Assembly: GCF_937871615.1 (NCBI RefSeq)
Contig: NZ_CALMPA010000012.1
Location: 1 to 64,000, forward strand
Source: an uncultured Sphingomonas sp.
Lineage (GTDB): Bacteria > Pseudomonadota > Alphaproteobacteria > Sphingomonadales > Sphingomonadaceae
Direction of reading: 5' to 3'
Length of the DNA stretch: 64,000 nucleotides
In this document: piece after piece, positions 53,894 through 61,723 of the stretch
How positions within the stretch are numbered: position 1 is the stretch's first letter
How the letters are laid out: the number at the start of each line of letters is the position of its first letter
The notes under the pieces: generated by a model
The model's input: the letters and a program-made list of their open reading frames with translations, nothing else
What the model was told of the DNA's origin: nothing
Databases searched by the model: none
Made by a program: the position numbers and the translations under genes

Positions 53894-54502
53894 ATGATGC
53901 AAGACATTCTGGAAGGATATGCCGCTGCCGCCACAGCGGACTTCGTCGCTGCGTATGACGGCCTTTCTCCGGAAAGCATATACGAGCACGTTATTGATCT
54001 GTTCCCAACTAGAAATGCTAAAGTTGCAGATATCGGGGCCGGGACGGGGCGGGACGCAGCTTGGTTCGCCGGTAAGGGGCATTACGTGCTTGCAGTCGAG
54101 CCGGTCCGGGAACTTCGCGAGGCAGGCCGGGCGCTCCACACCGCCGGAAATATTGAGTGGATCGACGATCGCCTGCCGCACCTTTCCGTCGTCCCCGCCT
54201 CGGCTTCGTTCGATCTGGTGATCTTGTGCGCCGTGTGGCAGCACCTGACGGATGAGGATCGTACGGTCGCGATCTCACGCCTCGCGACGCTCATCGCACC
54301 AGAAGGAATCCTCATTGTGTCGCTTCGGCACGGCCCTGGCGGCGTGGGCCGCAGAGTATTTCCGGTGTCGCCTGACATGATGGTCGAGGAGGCACGGACT
54401 TGCGACCTGCATCTTATACGCAGGCGGGAAGCCAAGTCCGTGCAATTGAACAATCAGGTGATGGGGGTATCTTGGACGTGGCTCGCGTTCCAGAAGATCT
54501 GA
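53894..54502 (+). CDS. SAM-dependent methyltransferase, atypical base composition
   Basis: 202 residues. Motif I is KVADIGAGTGRDAAWFAGKGH, the acidic residue is in LAVEPV, and FDLVILCAVWQHL is motif IV; WIDDRLP lies between. A small-molecule or cofactor methyltransferase of class I; substrate unknown. The DNA is visibly more A/T-rich than its neighbours and uses AGA, AAA and ATA codons that are rare here, which suggests recent acquisition. ATGs at 53894 and 53897 are both possible. No ribosome site is convincing. It is flanked by an SDR gene and a convergent GST gene and has no clear operon partner. Confidence 0.85.
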   Translation: MMQDILEGYAAAATADFVAAYDGLSPESIYEHVIDLFPTRNAKVADIGAGTGRDAAWFAGKGHYVLAVEPVRELREAGRALHTAGNIEWIDDRLPHLSVVPASASFDLVILCAVWQHLTDEDRTVAISRLATLIAPEGILIVSLRHGPGGVGRRVFPVSPDMMVEEARTCDLHLIRRREAKSVQLNNQVMGVSWTWLAFQKI

Positions 54503-54574
54503 TAACGGGATACAATACGAAGGGATCGGCAGGCTCATTTTGCGGCGCTTCCCGCCACCGCGCCGCTTCCAACC

Positions 54575-55267
54575 TCACCCCCGTGCCGTCTGCCCGAACA
54601 ATATCTTCTTCGCCTCCTCGCTCAGCGTCTGTTGCTGCGGGGCGATCGCTTTGCCTTTCGCATAGGCGCGTTCGGTGGCGGGGCGGGCGCGGATCGTGGC
54701 GCGCCAGCGGGCGAGGTTGGGGAAATCGGCCATGTCCTGCCCCTGTATCTCGGGCAGGATCCATGGATAGCTCGCCATGTCGGCGATCGTGAAATCGTCT
54801 CCGATGATGAATTCGCGCCCCTCCAGCCGCCGGTCGAGCACGCCGTAGAGCCGGTTGGTTTCCCGGACGTAGCGATCGACCGCATATGGGATTTTTTCAG
54901 GCGCGTAGCGGGTGAAATGGTGGTTCTGCCCCAGCATCGGGCCAAGGCCGCCCATCTGCCACATCAGCCACTGGTTCACCTTGGTCCGTTCGCGCAGCCC
55001 TTCGCCGCCGAACCTGCCCGTCTTTTCCGCGAGATAGAGCAGGATCGCGCCGGATTCGAAGATCGCGATCGGCTCCCCGCCGTCGGATGGCGCGTGATCG
55101 ACGATCGCGGGCATCCGGTTGTTCGGGGCGATCGTCAGAAACTCGGGTTTGAACTGCTCGCCCCCGCCGATATTGACCGGCTTGATCGTGTAATCGAGCC
55201 CGGCTTCCTCAAGAAACAGCGTGATCTTGTGGCCGTTCGGCGTGGGCCAGAAATGCAGGTCGATCAT
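54575..55267 (-). CDS. Glutathione S-transferase, YfcG/YghU-like
   Basis: 230 residues. The N-terminal thioredoxin-like domain starts MIDLHFWPTPNGHKITLFLEE, where the Thr/Asn of TPNG are the glutathione-contacting residues of the YfcG (Nu-class) group. NNRMPAIVDHAPSDGGEPIAIFESGAILLYLAEKTG is the GSH-binding region, read in pieces. The helical C-terminal domain follows. Nu-class enzymes have disulfide-bond reductase activity. The start at 55267 has AAGGGGAAT upstream. It follows an MFS transporter gene with a 40-bp gap on the same strand and may be cotranscribed. Confidence 0.93.
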   Translation of the reverse strand: MIDLHFWPTPNGHKITLFLEEAGLDYTIKPVNIGGGEQFKPEFLTIAPNNRMPAIVDHAPSDGGEPIAIFESGAILLYLAEKTGRFGGEGLRERTKVNQWLMWQMGGLGPMLGQNHHFTRYAPEKIPYAVDRYVRETNRLYGVLDRRLEGREFIIGDDFTIADMASYPWILPEIQGQDMADFPNLARWRATIRARPATERAYAKGKAIAPQQQTLSEEAKKILFGQTARG

Positions 55268-55307
55268 TGGATTCCCCTTCGCGACGAAGATGGGCGGGCG
55301 CGAACGA

Positions 55308-56519
55308 TCACGCAAGCGCGCCCTGCCGCCGCACGACGCCAAGCCAGATCGTCACCAGCGACAACCCGGCCAATATCGCGGCGAGCAGGAAGGCGCTGCC
55401 CGGTTCGCCATGATCGGCGCCGAACGCCAGCGCCTGCGTCATCGCCAGCGGCCCGACGATCGAGGAGATGCTGGCAAGGCTCGCCATGCCGCCCTGCAGC
55501 GCACCCTGATGGCCGGCATCCACTCGATTGGACAGGATCGCGTTGATCGACGGGAAGATCAGCCCGGTCAGCGCGCCGCCCAGAATCAGCGTATAGGCCT
55601 GCCAGCCCTTCGTCACGAAGACGAACAGGAAGAATTCGATCACGCCGATCGCCAGCCCGATCAGAACGGTGCGTTCCTCGCCGAACCGCTCGATCGCGCG
55701 CCCGGTTAGAAATATCTGCACCAGCATCATCGTCGCGCCGACGGCGGCGAGCGACCAGCCGATCGCGCGCGCATCCCAGCCGAGCGCGATCTCCGCGTAG
55801 AAAGACCAGGTCGCCGGATAGACCATATGCGCGATCTGCCACATCAGCGCGGCCAGCAGCAGCGGCGCGGCGCCGCCCGCGTGAAGCAGCGGTGCGAAGG
55901 CGCCGAACACATTGGCGCGTTTCCACTCGAACGGGCGCCGGCGCTCGCGTGACAGGGTTTCGGGCATGATGAGCGCGATCGTCGCCGCATTGGCGAGCGC
56001 GAGGCACGCCGCCGCCACGAAGGGCGCGCGGGGGCCGAGGGTGGAGAGCAGGCCGCCGATCGCCGGGCCGATGATGAATCCCGCGCCGAATGCCGCGCCG
56101 ACCAGCCCGAAGGTCGCGCCGCGCTTTTCCGGCGGGGTCACATCGGCCAGCACCGCATTGACCGGGCCATAGGTCGCGCCGGTTATCCCCGCGATCACGC
56201 GACCGAGGAACAACCAGCCGATCGTCGGCGCCAATGCCATCAGCGCATAATCGGCGGAAAAAGCCGTCATCGCGGCGAGCAGCACCGGGCGGCGGCCGAA
56301 ACGGTCCCCCAGATTGCCCAGCACCGGCCCCGCGAAGAATTGCGCCACCGCAAAGGCGATCAGCATATAGCCACCGATCCGGGTGGCCTCGGGCAGGCCG
56401 ACATGCGCCAGCTCGACGATCAGCGTCGGCAGCACCGGGGTGACAATCCCGAACCCGATCGTGTCGATCAGCACGGCGGCCAGCGCGATCGGCACCGCGC
56501 GATGGTGGAAACGGATCAA
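55308..56519 (-). CDS. MFS drug-efflux-type transporter (TetA-like TCR/Tet family)
   Basis: 403 residues, 12 predicted membrane helices. Motif A of the major facilitator superfamily is GNLGDRFGRRPVLL between helices 2 and 3; IDTIGFGIVTPVLPTLI in helix 1 and GRVIAGITGATYGPVNAVLADV in helix 4-5 are typical of TetA-like proton antiporters. The name does not establish tetracycline resistance; many chromosomal members export other compounds. Divergent from an acyl-CoA dehydrogenase gene, upstream of a GST gene on the same strand; together they look like a small detoxification unit. Confidence 0.9.
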   Translation of the reverse strand: MIRFHHRAVPIALAAVLIDTIGFGIVTPVLPTLIVELAHVGLPEATRIGGYMLIAFAVAQFFAGPVLGNLGDRFGRRPVLLAAMTAFSADYALMALAPTIGWLFLGRVIAGITGATYGPVNAVLADVTPPEKRGATFGLVGAAFGAGFIIGPAIGGLLSTLGPRAPFVAAACLALANAATIALIMPETLSRERRRPFEWKRANVFGAFAPLLHAGGAAPLLLAALMWQIAHMVYPATWSFYAEIALGWDARAIGWSLAAVGATMMLVQIFLTGRAIERFGEERTVLIGLAIGVIEFFLFVFVTKGWQAYTLILGGALTGLIFPSINAILSNRVDAGHQGALQGGMASLASISSIVGPLAMTQALAFGADHGEPGSAFLLAAILAGLSLVTIWLGVVRRQGALA

Positions 56520-56677
56520 GCGGCCCCCTCATGTTGCGATCCGGCGCGAGCCGCGCCTGTCGTCCGGTGTGTTTTTATCAGGTCGCGATCGCGCTGTCCC
56601 TTTGCATCTTCGTGCGAGTCGTGCGATGCCGCTTGCCATACCCGATCTTCAGATTTGCGAATCGTGGAGTAATGCCG

Positions 56678-57898
56678 ATGGCGACAGCCGCCGATTTGGA
56701 CCGTCCTGCCGACAATCTCGAAACCTTCCGTGATGAAGCGCGCGCGTGGCTTGGGGAGAATTTCCCCGCCGAGTTGCGCGGGCACGACAATGCGATGTCC
56801 GCGGTGGACGGGCCGACCGCCGAAACGCCCGCGCAGAGGAAATGGCGCGAGGCGATGGGCGACAAGGGCTGGGGCGTGCCGACCTGGCCGACGGAATATG
56901 GCGGCGGCGGCCTTTCCCGCGCGCAAGCCCGCGTACTCCAGGAGGAAATGGGCCGCATCGGCGCGTGGAACCCGATCGGTGGGATGGGCGTGATGATGTT
57001 CGGCCCGACCTTGCTCGAATATGGCAGCGAGGCGCAGAAACAGCAGCATATCCCCGGCATCGTCCGTGGCGAGGTGCGCTGGTGCCAGGGCTATTCCGAG
57101 CCGGGCGCCGGCTCTGATCTTGCGAGCCTGCAGACCTTCGCGGAGGACAAGGGCGATCATTATATCGTCAACGGGCAGAAGACGTGGACGAGCGGCGGCC
57201 AATGGGCCGACAAATGCTTCGCGCTCGTTCGCACCGACAAATCCCAGAAACATGCCGGGATCAGCTTCCTTCTGCTCGATATGACGAGTGCGGGTGTGGA
57301 AACCCGGCCAATCCGGCTGATCTCCGGCTCGTCGCCGTTCTGCGAGACCTTCTTCACCAACGTGAAGGTGCCGAAGGAAAATCTCGTCGGGCGCGAAGGG
57401 CAGGGCTGGGAAATCGGCACGCGCCTGCTTCAGCATGAACGAAATTCGCTTTCGGGCGGCGGCGGTTCGGCCGGGCGGATGAATGCCGGCGAGCGCGTGG
57501 CGGATATCGCCAAACGCTATCGCGAAACCGATGCGTCGGGGCGTCTCGCGGATGCTGATCTTCGCACGCGGATCATCAAGCACGAGATGGATCAGCGCGC
57601 CTTCGCGCTGACGCTGCGCCGCGCCGCGCTTGAGGCGAAGGGCAATGCCGGCCCCTCCGCCGCGACGAGCGTGATGAAGAATGTCGGCGCGCGCATCACG
57701 CAGGATCGCGCGGAACTGAATGTGGAGATCATGGGGCTGCAGGGCCTCGGCTGGGAAGGCGAGGGCTTCACCCAGGCCGAACTCGAACAGACGCGCACCT
57801 GGCTGTGGGGCAAGGCGGTGTCGATCTACGGCGGCTCCAGCGAAATCCAGAACAACGTGATCGCGAAGCGCATTCTGGGGATGCTGGATCACCAGTGA
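56678..57898 (+). CDS. Acyl-CoA dehydrogenase, putative alpha subunit of a pair
   Basis: 406 residues. FAD-dependent alpha,beta-dehydrogenation of an acyl-CoA. WCQGYSEPGAGSDLASLQT and VNGQKTWTSGG are family signatures. A candidate base Glu lies in LLQHERNSL, and SIYGGSSEIQNNVIAKRIL ends the fold. At the position of the MCAD-type catalytic Glu (YEG) there is Gly (YGG). I prefer the ATG at 56678, 8 nt past GGAG; another ATG lies at 56672. The next gene is a second, shorter acyl-CoA dehydrogenase 109 bp downstream, the layout of heteromeric enzymes in steroid and isoprenoid breakdown. Confidence 0.92.
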   Translation: MATAADLDRPADNLETFRDEARAWLGENFPAELRGHDNAMSAVDGPTAETPAQRKWREAMGDKGWGVPTWPTEYGGGGLSRAQARVLQEEMGRIGAWNPIGGMGVMMFGPTLLEYGSEAQKQQHIPGIVRGEVRWCQGYSEPGAGSDLASLQTFAEDKGDHYIVNGQKTWTSGGQWADKCFALVRTDKSQKHAGISFLLLDMTSAGVETRPIRLISGSSPFCETFFTNVKVPKENLVGREGQGWEIGTRLLQHERNSLSGGGGSAGRMNAGERVADIAKRYRETDASGRLADADLRTRIIKHEMDQRAFALTLRRAALEAKGNAGPSAATSVMKNVGARITQDRAELNVEIMGLQGLGWEGEGFTQAELEQTRTWLWGKAVSIYGGSSEIQNNVIAKRILGMLDHQ

Positions 57899-57947
57899 TG
57901 CATGATGGTTAGGCGCATGGGGATCGAGCCCCAGCGTCTGGAGAGGG

Positions 57948-57986
57948 CCGGGTGGAGGAGGGTGCGCCAGATGCCCTCCTCCCCGG
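57948..57986 (+). other. Intercistronic hairpin between two acyl-CoA dehydrogenase genes
   Basis: GGAGGAGGG (57954-57962) pairs perfectly with CCCTCCTCC (57974-57982) around an 11-nt loop, extended outward by CCGG/CCGG. It lies just before the ribosome site of the downstream gene, with no T-tract, so RNA processing or stability control is more likely than termination. Confidence 0.5.
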
Positions 57987-58007
57987 TAATTCCAAGAGGG
58001 AATGAAG

Positions 58008-59072
58008 ATGGCGGCACTGAACGAAGAACAGGTGATGCTGCGCGATATGGCGCGCGAATGGGCCGATAACGAAAGCCCGGTCGCCGCTTTCCGCAAGTTG
58101 CGCGATGCGGGCGCGGGCAAGGGCTTCGATGCGGAGGCGTGGGGCGCGATCGGCGGCATGGGCTGGGCCGGGATCGTTATCCCGGAGGAGTTCGGCGGAT
58201 CGGCGTTCGGCTATCTCTCGCTCGGGCTGGTCATGGAGCAACTCGGTCGCAACCTCGCCGCCTCGCCGCTTGCCTCGACGGCGGTTGCCGCCAGCGCGAT
58301 CGTGATGGGATCGTCGGACAAGGCGAAAGGCGACTGGCTGCCCCGGCTCGCTGCCGGCGAAGCGATCGCCACGCTGGCGATCGACGAGGGGCCGAGCCAC
58401 GATCTGAAGATTGCCGCAAGCGTTTCAGGCGGCAAGCTGAGCGGAACCAAGCAGTTCGTCGCGGAAGCCGAGAGCGCGGACGCGTTCGTCGTCGCCGCGA
58501 CCGACGGGCTTTACCTCGTCGCCAAGGGCGAAGGCGTAACGGTGAGCCCGCGGCGCATGGCCGATAGCCGCAGCCGTGCGGCGGTGACCTTCAAGGATGC
58601 GCCCGCCGAGAAACTGGGCGATGTCGCGCTGACGCAGGCGGTTGCCGATCGCGCCGCCGCCGTCACCGCCGCCGAGATGCTCGGCATGGCGGACAGCGCG
58701 TTCCACCAGACGCTCGATTATCTTAAGCAGCGCGTTCAGTTCGGCCAATTGCTCTCCACCTTCCAGGCGCTCCAGCACCGCATGGCGAAGATGCTGACCG
58801 AACTGGAACTGATGCGTTCCGCGGTGGAAGGCGCGCTGGAAGCGATCGACGCGGGGCGTTCGGACGTGGATCAGGCGGTAAGCCTCGCCAAGGCGGTGGC
58901 CAATGATACGCTGCGTCTCGTCAGCCGGGAGATGGTGCAGCTTCACGGCGGCGTGGGCATGACCGACGAATATGATGCCGGGCTGTATCTGAAGCGCGCG
59001 GCGGCGCTGGAGGCGATGTGGGGAACGGCATCCTATCATCGCGATCGTTTCGGACGCCTCAACGGCTATTGA
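58008..59072 (+). CDS. Acyl-CoA dehydrogenase, putative beta subunit of a pair
   Basis: About 354 residues. Family blocks: GWAGIVIPEEFGGSAFGYLSLGLVMEQLGRNLA, LKQRVQFGQLLSTFQALQHRMAKM, and VQLHGGVGMTDEYDAGLYLKR. The signature WCxGxSEPGAGSD is replaced by ATLAIDEGPSHDLKIAA, and no catalytic Glu is obvious at either known position (MWGTASYH in place of YEGTSEIQ). This is the expected look of the non-catalytic or FAD-contributing subunit of an alpha2beta2 enzyme with the preceding gene. The ATG at 58008 is 8 nt past AGAGG; the ATG at 58002 is possible. Confidence 0.88.
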   Translation: MAALNEEQVMLRDMAREWADNESPVAAFRKLRDAGAGKGFDAEAWGAIGGMGWAGIVIPEEFGGSAFGYLSLGLVMEQLGRNLAASPLASTAVAASAIVMGSSDKAKGDWLPRLAAGEAIATLAIDEGPSHDLKIAASVSGGKLSGTKQFVAEAESADAFVVAATDGLYLVAKGEGVTVSPRRMADSRSRAAVTFKDAPAEKLGDVALTQAVADRAAAVTAAEMLGMADSAFHQTLDYLKQRVQFGQLLSTFQALQHRMAKMLTELELMRSAVEGALEAIDAGRSDVDQAVSLAKAVANDTLRLVSREMVQLHGGVGMTDEYDAGLYLKRAAALEAMWGTASYHRDRFGRLNGY

Positions 59073-59337
59073 GCGGCAGGCGTTCCAGCGCTCGTCCGGG
59101 TGAATATATTGTAATTCAATATCTTATTCCGGTTGCAGCCATTTCGGTACCGTTCTTTTCCCGGCGATGGTCTCGGCGCGCGTCGGTCCTTTCCGCCATG
59201 TTTTCCTTTATCCGCGCGAACGGTTTCTGAAACGAAAACAGCAGGCGGTGGCGTGGATCGCAAAAATTGATCGCAAAATTGGTAGCAAATGTTGACCTTT
59301 TTGGTGCTAACGCCATTCTCAACGGGTGAGGGATGAA
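59073..59337. promoter_or_regulatory. A/T-rich upstream region of the AraC-type gene with palindrome
   Basis: 265 bp without a gene. A 17-bp palindrome ATATTG-TAATT-CAATAT lies at 59106-59122 and a tandem near-repeat GATCGCAAAA(A)TTG at about 59257-59280. TTGACC near 59293 could be a -35. The palindrome resembles a dimeric regulator site. Confidence 0.45.
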
Positions 59338-60180
59338 ATGGCGAACGCGGATAACTCGCCCGTCACTTTCTGGCGGGCGAGTGAAAGGTTTGAAGGGCTG
59401 GTAACAGGGTTTCACCGTTTCCGGCTTGGACTTCCCTCCGCGGTGCCGTTTCGAGACGTTTTCTTTCCGAGCTTCGCCACTATTCGGTTTGCGATCGAAG
59501 ATGCACGGCCCTGGTCGATGCGGCTTGGCGCGCGCCGGTTTGACATGCCGTTCGCCTCGTTCGCCGGGCCAACCGACGTGGCCGGCTGGGTGGAGGCGCA
59601 GGGCGGCGCGGTTGTCGGCCTCGGGCTGCGCGCGCAAGGGTGGGCGCGGTTGTTCGGTGGCGATCTTTCCGCCTACGCCAACCGGGTCGTCCCGCTCTCA
59701 ACGCTTGATATCGGCGCCGACGCGCTGCTCGACAAGCTTGACGGATGCGAGCATCCGCCGGCGGTGTTCGAGCGATGGCTCGATTGCCTGCTCGCCGCGC
59801 GCCGCACGGTCGATCCGCGGCTGACGCGGCTGGAGGCGCTGATCGCGGACGCGGCGACGGCGCGGATCGAAACGCTCGCGGAGGAACTCGATCTCACCGC
59901 GCGCCAACTCGGCACGCTGTCGCGGCGGAATTTCGGGTTCACCCCCAAGGTGCTGCTGCGCCGCCGCCGTTTCCTTCGCGCGCTGAGTGTCACGCTGGAT
60001 GCCGCGCCCGAGGAATCTGGCGGGTTGCTGGCAGAGGCGGGTTATTGGGATCGCTCGCACTTCCTGCGCGATGCGCATCTTTTCCTTGGTTGCTCGATCC
60101 GAGAATTCCGCCAGCGGCGCGGCCCGCTCCACGCGCTCGTCATGCAGACCCGTGCCGAAGTGCTCGGCGCGCCGGTCTAG
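59338..60180 (+). CDS. AraC-family transcriptional regulator
   Basis: 280 residues. The N-terminal domain (about 1-150) is an effector or dimer domain that I do not recognise. The C-terminal part has two HTH motifs: RIETLAEELDLTARQLGTLSRRNFGFTPKVLLRRRRF and GGLLAEAGYWDRSHFLRDAHLFLGCSIREFRQRRGP, the AraC/XylS signature. The ATG at 59338 follows GAGGGATGAA; a GTG at 59326 is possible. It lies between acyl-CoA dehydrogenase genes and a double-TetR regulator and may respond to a catabolic intermediate. Its stop TAG is the first triplet of the second 149-bp repeat. Confidence 0.88.
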   Translation: MANADNSPVTFWRASERFEGLVTGFHRFRLGLPSAVPFRDVFFPSFATIRFAIEDARPWSMRLGARRFDMPFASFAGPTDVAGWVEAQGGAVVGLGLRAQGWARLFGGDLSAYANRVVPLSTLDIGADALLDKLDGCEHPPAVFERWLDCLLAARRTVDPRLTRLEALIADAATARIETLAEELDLTARQLGTLSRRNFGFTPKVLLRRRRFLRALSVTLDAAPEESGGLLAEAGYWDRSHFLRDAHLFLGCSIREFRQRRGPLHALVMQTRAEVLGAPV

Positions 60181-60326
60181 GGCCGATCGGCATCCAACCC
60201 ATGCTGGCCTGCAAATGGCGGTTTCCCGCGCTTTTAGGTACTCACGTACCTTTAGTACGCTGCGCTTGCGGGTCACGAGAAACCACCATTTCCGGCTCGA
60301 CCTGGCCTGAATGTCGATCGGTCCTA
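60178..60326. repeat. 149-bp long-hairpin repeat element, copy 2
   Basis: Same length and structure as the element at 26297-26445. Outer arms TAGGGCCGATCGGCATCCA (60178-60196) and TGAATGTCGATCGGTCCTA (60308-60326). The central segment from about CTCACGTACCTTTAGTACG through GGGTCACG is identical to copy 1, whereas the arms differ by several substitutions. It again lies between convergent genes (AraC-type and TetR-type) and supplies TAG stops to both. Confidence 0.85.
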
Positions 60327-61568
60327 AGCCGCGATCGCGCGATCGTCGAACAGGCCGAACATGAGGGTGGAGGCGTAGAGCGCGATGGCGCGTTCGCGCG
60401 GCATCGACCAGGCCCATTTGCGCATATCGAACGCCGCGTTGAGAAACGCCATCAGCGCCTGCGCCGCGATCAGCGCATCGACCGGGCGGATCGTTCCTTC
60501 GGCGATGCCATCGGAGATGGTGCCGGCGAAGCGCCGCGCGATACGGTTCGATCGCTCCACCATCACCTGCCGCACGCCCAGTGGCAGCGCGGTGAGCGCG
60601 GTGGTGCGAAGCAGCGGCCCCAGTTCGGAGAATTGCACGTCGAGCAGCGTCGCGATCATGCTCGCCAGCCGCTCCCAATGGTTGCCGTCGCGCTCGTCTG
60701 CCAGGCGCTGCGCGGCGGCGATCGCGTCGAAGCTGCGCTTGTAGCAGGCGACCACCAGATCGTCCTTGGCGTCGAGATGATGGTAGAAACTGCCCTTGGT
60801 CACGTTCAGTTCGGACGCGATCCGCTGAACCGATGCGCCGCGATAGCCGAGTTCGTTAATCAGGCGCGTCGCGGCGAGCAGGAAGGCTTCGCGCCCCGGC
60901 ACCGCCTCGTCATGCGGCAGGCCGATCGGCTCGGGCCGCCAGATGGCGTGCGGCCCGGCGATGCCATGGCGGAACACATCCATCAGCCGCGCTTCGGCCC
61001 GGCCATATTGATCGGGCTCGTAACGCCCCAGCCACACCGGCAGCCAGAAGGTGTTTTCCAGCAGCACGTGCGCGCGCGCGCCCTTGAGATCGGTTTCGTC
61101 ACGGGTCTGGGCCGGCCCCCATAACAGCCGGGTGCGGCGGAACACCTCGCGCCAGCGCGCCATCAGCCGCGATCGCACGGGTTCGTCCATCGCGCGCAGA
61201 TCGGAAAGGCCGGCCATCTGCCGTTCCTCGCCGCGCTGAACCCGCGCCAGCCGCGCCATGTTGAGCGCGAGATAGCGTTCGACCCGCGCCTCCGGCGTCG
61301 GCTCCGTCATCGCCTGATCGAGCATGTCGAGCAGCGAATCGAGCGTATGCTCGAACGCGGCGGCGGCGAGATCCTCCTTGCGCTTGAAATAATAAGTGAC
61401 GCTGGTGGTGTTCAGGCCCACGCGCCGCGCGACATCCGCGAAGGTCATGCCCTTCGCGCTCTGTTCGTTGATTGCGTCAGCGGCCGCGGCAAGGATCGCA
61501 TCACGCTTCGCCCGGAAGCGGCGCGTGCTCGTATCCTCCCCCCGGCCGGTTTCCCCAGAGCCGTGCAT
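60324..61568 (-). CDS. Tandem double-TetR transcriptional regulator
   Basis: 414 residues, about twice a normal TetR protein. The first TetR HTH is TFADVARRVGLNTTSVTYYFKRKEDL (residues about 42-67). A ligand domain follows to about 220. A second HTH, SVQRIASELNVTKGSFYHHLDAKDDL (about 246-271), precedes a second ligand-type domain. Both recognition helices look intact. It is divergent from an acyl-CoA dehydrogenase gene with a 155-bp shared upstream region, so repression of that gene and the following alcohol dehydrogenase is likely. The fused form could bind DNA as a monomer or bridge two sites. Confidence 0.9.
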   Translation of the reverse strand: MHGSGETGRGEDTSTRRFRAKRDAILAAAADAINEQSAKGMTFADVARRVGLNTTSVTYYFKRKEDLAAAAFEHTLDSLLDMLDQAMTEPTPEARVERYLALNMARLARVQRGEERQMAGLSDLRAMDEPVRSRLMARWREVFRRTRLLWGPAQTRDETDLKGARAHVLLENTFWLPVWLGRYEPDQYGRAEARLMDVFRHGIAGPHAIWRPEPIGLPHDEAVPGREAFLLAATRLINELGYRGASVQRIASELNVTKGSFYHHLDAKDDLVVACYKRSFDAIAAAQRLADERDGNHWERLASMIATLLDVQFSELGPLLRTTALTALPLGVRQVMVERSNRIARRFAGTISDGIAEGTIRPVDALIAAQALMAFLNAAFDMRKWAWSMPRERAIALYASTLMFGLFDDRAIAA

Positions 61569-61723
61569 TCAGCCACTCTAGCAGCAAGATTTCGAAGAAA
61601 CAGTCCCTTTCTATATGCCCGTTTCGGCGCGCATTCATATGGGGCGAAATGATGATTAGATCGCTTTACCGAAAGATGGGTACGGTCTAGAGCGGTTCCC
61701 GAAACAGGCTTTGGAGGGATGCA

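Noticed and set aside
55308-56519. Tetracycline-resistance determinant
   Set aside because: Only the broad TetA-like MFS family is visible; no mobile context or specific resistance signature.
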